Assembly: GCA_027624995.1 (NCBI GenBank)
Contig: JAQBTI010000184.1
Coordinates: 1-5,239 of the forward strand
Length of the DNA: 5,239 bases
Direction: 5' to 3'
DNA from: Chloroflexota bacterium
GTDB taxonomy: Bacteria > Chloroflexota > Dehalococcoidia > Lucifugimonadales > CATQGZ01
The first letter of the stretch is position 1. Each line of letters opens with the position of its first letter. The notes beneath the pieces were generated by a model. That model was not told the DNA's origin. It made no database searches and saw only the letters and a list, made by a program, of their open reading frames with translations. Below, in pieces: positions 1-4,791 of this stretch. A program made the translations under genes and the position numbers.

Positions 1-46
1 GGTTACACCGCCTGATTATTTACACACTTTTTGAGGGTACCTCCAA
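1..46. mobile_element. Possible terminal segment of an IS256-type insertion sequence
   Basis: The first bases are clearly AT-richer than the rest of the window. They contain TTTACACACTTTTTGAGG (about 19-36) followed by GGTACCTCC. A TTTACACAC / GTGTGTAAA block close to the outer edge resembles, from memory, the ends of IS256 (Mutator-like) elements. If so, the element lies mostly to the left of the window. Its transposase is not visible: the three plus-strand frames give no recognisable protein before stopping, and the partner inverted repeat is missing. This is resemblance only; the stretch could equally be an AT-rich intergenic patch. Confidence 0.3.
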
Positions 47-84
47 TTCGTCTGCGTAATACCGCGTTTTGTTATTGAACGCCC

Positions 85-118
85 CTCGCCTGAAGCTCGT
101 GCTGGAAGCTGCGGCGAG
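85..118. repeat. Imperfect stem-loop downstream of guaB3
   Basis: CTCGCC at 85-90 is complementary to GGCGAG at 113-118. Inside, AGCT at 94-97 can pair with AGCT at 107-110, leaving a 9-nt loop. On the minus strand this would lie in the 3' untranslated region of guaB3. No T-tract follows on either strand, so it is not a standard intrinsic terminator. It may simply be a chance structure in GC-rich DNA. Confidence 0.2.
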
Positions 119-229
119 TTCAGCTAGAGGGCGCATTGACGACGACGCGGGGACGCCGGTCAGGTCCGGACGCAGATTTCGGGGAGCGTGGCTGGCCCGA
201 TTGGTGGGCCGAGCGGCGAAGCGGTACTT

Positions 230-1369
230 CTAGTTCAGACCCAGTTGGTAGTGCTTCCCTTCGGTCTTGATCGAGGGCGCAACCATGATCTCGGCTTCGT
301 GCATCTCGCGGATGGACTGTGCGCCAACCATACCCATGCAGACCTGTAGGGCGCCAATCAGGTTCTGAGTGCCGTCGTTGAGCGAGGTCGGACCGAACAG
401 TATCTGCTCCAGGCTGCCCTTAACGCCCACACTTACGCGGGTGCCGCGGGGTAGGGCCGGATGCGGGTTCGCCATTCCCCAGTTATGGCCCTTACCAGGA
501 GCCTCCTTAGCCTGCGCTAATGGTGTCCCCAGCATGACGGCATCCGCACCGCAGGCGAATGCCTTGCAGAGGTCTCCTCCGGTCCTGATTCCGCCGTCGG
601 TGATGATGGGCACGTACCGGCCCGTCAGCCGGAAGTGCTCGTCTCGCGCCGCCGCGCAGTCCAGCGTCGCGGTAACCTGCGGAACGCCGACACCTGTGAC
701 CTCGCGCGTGGTACAGGCTGCGCCGGGCCCGATTCCCACAAGCACTCCGTGGACCCCGGTGCTCATCAACTCCAACGCAACATCGTACGAGACACAGTTG
801 CCCACGAGGATGGGAACGTTGATCATTTCAAGCAGGTCCGAGAACACCAGACCCCTGGTGCTACTGGAGAGGTGACGCGCGGTCGTCACGGTGGACTGGA
901 CCACGATTACGTCCGCACCCGCCTCCGCTGCGATTGGGGCAAGGCGCTTGGTGGTGGCCGGTGTGACCGAAACGGCACACCGTGCGCCGCCTTCTTTCAT
1001 CTCCTTGACGCGTCTCCCGATTAGGTCGTCCCGAATGGGCGCGGTGTAGAGCTTCTGTAGCAGCGAAGTTACTTCTTCCTGGGGAGTCTTCGCAATCTCG
1101 GACAGTACATCGCCGGGGTCCTCGTAGCGAGTCTGGACTCCCTCCAGGTTCATTACAGCGAGGCCGCCAAGCCTGTGCATTTCGCGAGAGAAGACCGGAT
1201 CGACGATAGCGTCCATGGCGGCCGCCAGGACGGGCGTGGACAGGGTGATCCCGTCCACGGAGAAGTCTGTGTTGGTCATCTCAGGATTGACGGTGACCTC
1301 GCCGGGAGCGATCGACACCTCGTCGAACCCGTAGGCCCTTCGGATTTCTTTGACCTGAGTGCCGCTCAT
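230..1369 (-). CDS. guaB3: GuaB3-type IMP dehydrogenase family protein (CBS-less)
   Basis: This 379-residue protein of the IMP dehydrogenase/GMP reductase (beta/alpha)8-barrel family acts in cytosolic purine nucleotide metabolism. IMP dehydrogenase oxidises IMP to XMP with NAD+, the committed step to GMP. Visible motifs are the N-terminal GFDEVSIAPG (14-23), TPVLAAAMD (45-53), the catalytic loop GIGPGAACTTR (212-222) with nucleophilic Cys219, the phosphate-binding DGGIRTGG (258-265) and GADAVMLGTPLA (274-285). The segment HNWGMANPHPALPRGTRV (295-312) is typical of the GuaB3 subgroup. No CBS (Bateman) pair is inserted, so the protein is about 100 residues shorter than classical GuaB. The frame stays open upstream to 1756, but that extension lies antisense to queG and is not IMPDH-like. 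The ATG at 1369, preceded by a GAGGG ribosome-binding-like sequence and a good promoter, is the start. Substrate preference cannot be settled from the sequence: the family name is firm, the exact reaction less so. Confidence 0.9.
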   Translation of the reverse strand: MSGTQVKEIRRAYGFDEVSIAPGEVTVNPEMTNTDFSVDGITLSTPVLAAAMDAIVDPVFSREMHRLGGLAVMNLEGVQTRYEDPGDVLSEIAKTPQEEVTSLLQKLYTAPIRDDLIGRRVKEMKEGGARCAVSVTPATTKRLAPIAAEAGADVIVVQSTVTTARHLSSSTRGLVFSDLLEMINVPILVGNCVSYDVALELMSTGVHGVLVGIGPGAACTTREVTGVGVPQVTATLDCAAARDEHFRLTGRYVPIITDGGIRTGGDLCKAFACGADAVMLGTPLAQAKEAPGKGHNWGMANPHPALPRGTRVSVGVKGSLEQILFGPTSLNDGTQNLIGALQVCMGMVGAQSIREMHEAEIMVAPSIKTEGKHYQLGLN

Positions 1370-1399
1370 GATTGCCCTCGCCGACGCTGGATTTCGCAG

Positions 1400-1429
1400 A
1401 ATATAGCAGAGCCTCGCCAATGACTTCAA
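1400..1429 (-). promoter_or_regulatory. Predicted sigma70-type promoter of guaB3
   Basis: Read on the minus strand, a TTGAAG -35 box (plus-strand 1424-1429) is followed after 18 bp by TATATT (1400-1405). A TG one base upstream of the -10 box (TGCTATATT) gives an extended -10. Transcription would begin near 1393, leaving a leader of about 24 nt that contains the GAGGG ribosome-binding-like sequence before the ATG at 1369. Both hexamers and the spacing are close to consensus, and the position is where a guaB3 promoter is needed. Confidence 0.55.
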
Positions 1430-1574
1430 GGTTGGAAAATGCGGATTCTGCCCGCCCGAATCAGCCCTGTTTTTTTCATCCGGGACGCAGACCCGTTCTC
1501 TGGATGATAGAGCCGTTCGGGTGGCCCGGTCAACTCCGATCAGGACGGCCAGCCGGAGGTTGATTATCGCCCTA

Positions 1575-1583
1575 TGGCATAAT
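1575..1583 (+). promoter_or_regulatory. Possible extended -10 promoter of queG
   Basis: TGGCATAAT matches an extended -10 element (TGN followed by a TATAAT-like hexamer). Transcription would begin near 1590, about 12 nt before the ATG at 1602. No -35 hexamer is found at 17 bp; the nearest, TTGATT at 1560-1565, is only 12 bp away. No clear Shine-Dalgarno sequence fits in the short leader, which would suit near-leaderless translation. Support comes from one element and its position only. Confidence 0.35.
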
Positions 1584-1601
1584 GGCCTCGGACAGTCTCT
1601 C

Positions 1602-2732
1602 ATGAGAAACACGCTCGAACATTCGATCAAGGAATATGGCAGAGAAGCGGGCTTCGACCTCGTCGGCATCACGACGGCTGAGCCCTTCTTGCGAGACGAG
1701 CTTGCCGCCACGGAGCGCGTGCGACATGGGCTCATGGACGGTCTCCCCTGGTACACCGAAGAGAGAGTGCGGAAGGCTAACCGTCCGAAGCTGCTCCTGG
1801 CCGGTGCCAGGTCGGTAGTTTCCCTGGCGATTAGCTACCTTACGGAAGAACCGGGAGCCGACGGCGATGGCCCGGCCGGCAAAGTTGCCCGGTACGCATG
1901 GGGCGACGACTATCACAAGCTCCTCAAGGGCCGCCTGCGAATGTTCGCGGACGGGCTGCCCGAACGCGTCGGGAGGCCGGTTAAGACCCGCATCTTCGTC
2001 GACGACGGGCCGATGAACGACCGCGCGGCGGCGGAGCGCGCAGGCGTCGGCTTCTTCGGCAAGAACACCAACATACTCACACCGAGCCACGGCTCCTGGG
2101 TCTTTCTCGGCCAGGTGATCACGGACCTGGAGCTGGTGCCGGACACGCCTCTCGCCAAGAACTGCGGTGAATGTGTTCGGTGTATCGACGAGTGCCCGAC
2201 GGGGGCCATCGTCGCCCCGTACGTGATCGACAGTCGCAGGTGCATTTCGTTCCTGACCATCGAGCTCAGAGGACCTATCCCCGTCGAGCTGCGACCGATG
2301 GTGGGCGACTGGGTGTTCGGCTGCGATATCTGCCAGGATGTTTGCCCGGTCAACCGGGACGCTATACAGAGTCTCGAGCCCGCCTTCCGTCAGCGCCACG
2401 ACTTCTCCGCGCCAGAGCTACTTCCGCTGCTGGAGTTGGATGATGAGGGCTTCAGCCGGCGCTTCCAAAATAGTCCGATCAAACGCGCCAAACGCATCGG
2501 ACTGCAGCGCAACGTATGCGTGGCGCTGGGTAACATCGGCGACAAGCGGGCCATCCCGGCCCTGGCCCGGGCATTGGTAGAGGCGGAGCCGCTGGTCAGG
2601 ATGCACGCGGCCTGGGCCCTCGGTCGCCTGGGCGGCCCGGAGATTGCCCAAGTCCTGGAATCCGCTCAGGTCGCCGAGCAGGACCGAGACGTTCTCGGCG
2701 AGATCGAGGCCGCCCTCGCGGAACGGGATTGA
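1602..2732 (+). CDS. queG: Epoxyqueuosine reductase QueG
   Basis: This 376-residue cobalamin- and [4Fe-4S]-dependent enzyme reduces epoxyqueuosine to queuosine at wobble position 34 of GUN-anticodon tRNAs, the last step of queuosine synthesis. The N-terminal cobalamin-binding part includes SVVSLAISYL (71-80). The active-site segment FVDDGPMNDR (132-141) carries Asp134 in the place of the family's proposed proton donor, followed by GVGFFGKNTN (148-157). Two ferredoxin-like cluster motifs follow: C188-C191-C194 with C198-P, and C241-C244-C248-P, with Cys214 between them; this matches the family pattern for two clusters. A HEAT-like helical segment (about 302-345), containing VALGNIGDKRAIPAL and HAAWALGRLGG, closes the protein as in long QueG forms that grip tRNA. 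The frame runs open 27 codons upstream, but QueG homology begins at ATG 1602 and the likely promoter lies in between. No other queuosine genes are in the window. Confidence 0.95.
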   Translation: MRNTLEHSIKEYGREAGFDLVGITTAEPFLRDELAATERVRHGLMDGLPWYTEERVRKANRPKLLLAGARSVVSLAISYLTEEPGADGDGPAGKVARYAWGDDYHKLLKGRLRMFADGLPERVGRPVKTRIFVDDGPMNDRAAAERAGVGFFGKNTNILTPSHGSWVFLGQVITDLELVPDTPLAKNCGECVRCIDECPTGAIVAPYVIDSRRCISFLTIELRGPIPVELRPMVGDWVFGCDICQDVCPVNRDAIQSLEPAFRQRHDFSAPELLPLLELDDEGFSRRFQNSPIKRAKRIGLQRNVCVALGNIGDKRAIPALARALVEAEPLVRMHAAWALGRLGGPEIAQVLESAQVAEQDRDVLGEIEAALAERD

Positions 2733-2806
2733 ACCGCGGAGAACGCTGAGGGCGCAGAGGAAGTTCTTGAATCTTTCATCTCAGCGCACTCTGCGCGCTC
2801 CGCAGT
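2733..2806. repeat. Imperfect inverted-repeat element with 9-nt phased units
   Basis: Two 27-nt arms (2733-2759 and 2780-2806) are reverse complements at 21 of 27 positions and are separated by a 20-nt AT-richer spacer. Each arm consists of repeated 9-nt units approximating GCNGAGNNC (left arm) or its complement (right arm). The element begins at the base after the queG stop codon and ends 5 nt before the next start codon. I know similar GCAGAG-phased sequences as short dispersed palindromic repeats in diverse bacterial genomes, but copy number here cannot be judged from one window. In the transcript it would fold into a long hairpin and could affect the coupling or stability of the queG and downstream message. 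No T-tract follows. Confidence 0.75.
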
Positions 2807-2811
2807 AACCA

Positions 2812-3585
2812 ATGTCTGGGCGAATCTTTCTGGCCAACGTCGGCGCTAACGCAAGCCACCGGTTTGCCGGCCCGATCTTCGCCGACGGTACATTCGAGTT
2901 CCTGCCGATTCCGGAGGGCCAGGACCTGACGGGGCCCCACGCAGTCCGCTATCGAGACCTGACCTCCCACTACGACCCAGGCCGGAACCTGACCAAGTAC
3001 GTGCCCGAGCGGCTATGGGCCCATGCGGCGCACAGCGACCCTGAGTTCCAGACCTTTACGTACGGCGACAACTGCGATAGGTCGCCGCGGGCGTCTGCAT
3101 TGGAAGGTTTGGAGTGCGGCGATTTTCTTTTCTTCCTGGCACGACTTGAACGGTGGACGGGAGGGAAGCCGACCGGAACATACGGGTTCTATCTGGTGGG
3201 CTACCTGGAGATCGAGACAGTCGCAAGAAGTGTTCAGGCACACCCGTCGGAGGAGGTTATGGCCAGGTTCGGGGCGAATGCGCACGTCCTGCGAGGCCTC
3301 AGCGACACGGCGCTGTGGGACGGGTTCTGGGTATTCGCGGGGTCGGCCCGGTCTCGGCGGTTCGAGCGCGCCGTGCCGGTGGACCGGCAGATCGCATCGT
3401 CGGTCTTCACGTCGGCCAGGGGCTGGCCATGGCGATGGGAGGGAGGACGGAGCGTCCTACAAGTGATCGGGTCGTACACACGGAGCTGCCGTTGCGTGAT
3501 AGACCCGTCGTTGCCCGGCCACGGTGAGCGGGCCGATATTTTCTGGGAGTGGGTCGATCGGCACGCGGGGACCGATCGGTCATGA
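2812..3585 (+). CDS. Nmad3-like (nucleotide modification associated domain 3) protein
   Basis: This 257-residue protein has no signal peptide or membrane segment. I recognise it from memory as a member of the Nmad3 family, predicted from genome context in prokaryotes and phages to be linked to modified nucleic-acid bases; to my knowledge no biochemical activity is established. Family-like segments are RIFLANVGANAS (4-15), GPIFADGTFEFLPIPEG (20-36), HSDPEFQTFTYGD (74-86), LECGDFLFFLARL (100-112), GFYLVGYLEIE (125-135), NAHVLR (156-161) and the AGSARSRRFERAVPV block (176-190). The GD-turn, hydrophobic strand and GFYLVGY arrangement recalls PUA/EVE/ASCH-like base-binding barrels, which is an inference. 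The start is fixed by an in-frame TAA at 2806-2808, two codons before ATG 2812. No Shine-Dalgarno sequence is visible because the inverted repeat ends just upstream. It follows queG by 79 bp on the same strand and may be cotranscribed. Confidence 0.7.
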   Translation: MSGRIFLANVGANASHRFAGPIFADGTFEFLPIPEGQDLTGPHAVRYRDLTSHYDPGRNLTKYVPERLWAHAAHSDPEFQTFTYGDNCDRSPRASALEGLECGDFLFFLARLERWTGGKPTGTYGFYLVGYLEIETVARSVQAHPSEEVMARFGANAHVLRGLSDTALWDGFWVFAGSARSRRFERAVPVDRQIASSVFTSARGWPWRWEGGRSVLQVIGSYTRSCRCVIDPSLPGHGERADIFWEWVDRHAGTDRS

Positions 3586-3633
3586 CGTAGGGGCACGGCA
3601 TGCAGCGCCCCACCAGTAGCGTCTTTTGGATAC

Positions 3634-3650
3634 GGCTATTGCCAACAGCC
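3634..3650 (+). terminator. Weak candidate terminator after the Nmad3-like gene
   Basis: GGCT (3634-3637) pairs with AGCC (3647-3650). After an A·C mismatch, TT pairs with AA, leaving a GCC loop. The stem is followed by AATTTTG, a short T-run. It lies 48 bp past the queG/Nmad3-like end, between converging genes, which is where a terminator is expected. The stem is short and the T-tract poor, so this is tentative. A second small stem, GGGGC 3590-3594 with GCCCC 3607-3611, is also present nearby. Confidence 0.22.
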
Positions 3651-3666
3651 AATTTTGAGGTGTGTC

Positions 3667-4020
3667 TCAGGTTGAAATCTGTATCGTCATCAAGCGAGAC
3701 ACGAGATCAGAACCTGGACGGAACGGCTCAGTCTCGTCGGTGAGCTCAAATCCATGTTTCCGGTAGAAGCGGATGGCTCTTTCGTTTCCTTCATTGACCC
3801 ACGTGGATAAACGCTTAAAGCGGTGACTCCTGGCGTAAGAGAGTACGCCTTCGATCAGTTTCGTTGCCGCGGGACAGGCCTCGGTGGCCCGGATCAACCC
3901 AGACCTAGGTGAGCTCCCCGAAATCCTCATTCGGGGCGTCTCTATAAAGGCCGGCGAGGCCAACGGGTTCGTCGTCCGAGAAGGCCAGGATGATGAAGCG
4001 GTCACTCGTGACTCGACCGT
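3667..4020 (-). pseudogene. Decayed GNAT N-acetyltransferase gene
   Basis: Three pieces of a GNAT acetyltransferase can be read on the minus strand. The central piece (about 4014 down to 3908) encodes VTSDRFIILAFSDDEPVGLA and then GLYRD to GELT, the usual strands 2-4. It hits a TAG at 3905-3907 where relatives normally carry Gln before a V/MWV segment. The same frame then resumes correctly with VWVDPGHRGLS, the start of the acetyl-CoA loop. After a CCC run (about 3872-3874) the family sequence continues in another frame: AATKLIEGVLSYARSHRF and the diagnostic NERAIRFYRKHGFELT, ending at the TGA at 3667. So there is one nonsense and one frameshift lesion. The first 60 or so residues of a normal GNAT are not found. 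The frame stays open upstream to a GTG at 4186, but that part encodes repeat-like sequence. Two nearby sequencing errors are the alternative, but they would not explain the missing N-terminus. Confidence 0.75.
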
Positions 4021-4040
4021 TCCTATGGGCGACGGTCCTA

Positions 4041-4073
4041 GATTCCTCGTCGCTCCGCTCGCTCGGAATGACA
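4041..4073. repeat. Short dispersed-repeat-like sequence in the GNAT pseudogene
   Basis: The segment starts GATTCCTCGTCGCTCC and ends GCTCGGAATGACA, with ATTCC (4042-4046) and GGAAT (4065-4069) forming outer inverted ends around a GCTC-rich core. On the minus strand it translates to the shadow peptide IPSERSDEESR. From memory, this peptide and its DNA recur as noncoding dispersed repeats in many unrelated bacterial genomes. It sits where the N-terminal half of the GNAT protein should be. No second copy is visible in the window, so repeat status rests on recognition. Confidence 0.5.
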
Positions 4074-4100
4074 GGTCTTCCGCTCTCCGCGCCGCCTCCA

Positions 4101-4119
4101 TGGGGGAGCGTCTCCCCCA
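4101..4119. repeat. Perfect 8-bp hairpin with 3-nt loop
   Basis: TGGGGGAG (4101-4108) and CTCCCCCA (4112-4119) are perfect reverse complements around a CGT loop. The hairpin lies 28 bp from the dispersed-repeat-like segment, in the noncoding stretch between the intact GNAT gene and the GNAT pseudogene. No T-tract follows on either strand, so it is not a canonical terminator. It may belong to the same inserted repeat or may stabilise a 3' end of the acetyltransferase transcript. Confidence 0.5.
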
Positions 4120-4198
4120 GCCGTCCCTGCTCCGCAAGATGCATGGGTCGTCCGACCGTCCCGCTCCGGCGACGGACCTTGGTCACAGCCCAACCATA

Positions 4199-4753
4199 CT
4201 ATTCCGAGTCCGTTTTGGAATGGCGAGGAGTCTGTTTCTCCCAATCTTCACGGAGCAGACCGTAGAAGACGTTGTCAACCCGCTCGCCCCGTATGAACCC
4301 CCGCTTCTTGACCAGGCGCTCTCGGGTCATACCAAGCTTCTCCATCACCCTGAACGACTGCTTGTTCCGGGAGTCCGCGAAGGCGGAGATCTTCTCCACG
4401 TTTTGGGTCTCGAATCCCCATCGGACGACCTCACGTGCAGCCTCCGATATCAAGCCCTGGCCCCAGAGGTGTTTGGCCAATGAGTAGCCGATCTCGGCAG
4501 TCTGTTTCGAGATGTCGATGCGAAGGCCGATGCCTCCGACGACCTTTCCGTCGAGCTCGATCGCGAACGCCACCCGATCGGTCCGGACCTCGGCGACCTG
4601 ACCGGCTACGAACACCTCGGCATCCTGTTCCGTATAAGGATGGGGCACGGGAAGATAGCGACCCCACTCCGGGTCCCCAGCGTGCTCGAACACGTCGTCA
4701 ACGTCATCCGGCGCGTACGGCCGAAGCAGTAGGCGTTCGGTCTTCAGCTCCAC
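4199..4753 (-). CDS. RimJ/RimL-like GNAT family N-acetyltransferase
   Basis: This 184-residue protein (from the GTG start) transfers acetyl from acetyl-CoA to an amine; the substrate is unknown. It has the full RimJ/RimL-type layout: the N-terminal ELKTERLLLRPY (2-13), the strand AFAIELDGKVVGGIGLRID (62-80), EIGYSL (87-92), the acetyl-CoA pyrophosphate loop LWGQGLISEA (96-105), and RNKQSFRVMEKLGM (129-142) before the closing FYGLLREDW (163-171). Despite its similarity to ribosomal-protein acetylases, this subgroup is broad and includes drug and small-molecule acetylases. I chose GTG 4753 because homology starts there and it leaves a 38-bp gap after the upstream methyltransferase. A TTG at 4828 would add 25 unlike residues and overlap that gene. 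No strong ribosome-binding site marks either start. Co-orientation and close spacing suggest cotranscription with the methyltransferase. Confidence 0.85.
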   Translation of the reverse strand: MELKTERLLLRPYAPDDVDDVFEHAGDPEWGRYLPVPHPYTEQDAEVFVAGQVAEVRTDRVAFAIELDGKVVGGIGLRIDISKQTAEIGYSLAKHLWGQGLISEAAREVVRWGFETQNVEKISAFADSRNKQSFRVMEKLGMTRERLVKKRGFIRGERVDNVFYGLLREDWEKQTPRHSKTDSE

Positions 4754-4791
4754 ATTGTGGCCTGTTTCGCTCAACTCACTCTCCCAAGCTC

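Noticed and set aside
194..210. GGCCC/GGGCC stem-loop 20 bp past the guaB3 stop
   Set aside because: 5-bp stem, no T-tract on the minus strand; insufficient for a terminator call.
1444..1476. GATTC/GAATC stem followed by a run of seven T (1470-1476), terminator-like
   Set aside because: The stem is only 5 bp, the T-run starts 7 nt after it, and no plus-strand gene ends there.
1370..1756. Upstream open extension of the guaB3 frame by 129 codons
   Set aside because: It runs antisense through the start of queG, has no IMPDH similarity, and the ATG at 1369 has a good promoter and leader.
1572..2399. Long minus-strand open frame opposite queG (275 codons)
   Set aside because: Composition is that of a GC-rich shadow frame; no recognisable domain, while the plus strand encodes a full QueG with all cluster cysteines.
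2767..2772. TTGAAT in the repeat spacer as a -35 box for the Nmad3-like gene
   Set aside because: No -10-like hexamer at the proper spacing; the downstream arm is GC-rich.
3553..3580. Repeated CGATCGG and palindrome ACCGATCGGT near the end of the Nmad3-like gene
   Set aside because: Inside coding sequence, short, and readily expected in GC-rich DNA; no sign of an operator.
3832..3849. Perfect inverted repeat GGCGTA...TACGCC
   Set aside because: It lies within the clearly protein-derived C-terminal part of the GNAT pseudogene and is probably incidental.
3884..4483. Plus-strand open frame of 199 codons across the GNAT region
   Set aside because: It is antisense to the GNAT homology and crosses both the pseudogene and the intact gene; no recognisable protein features.
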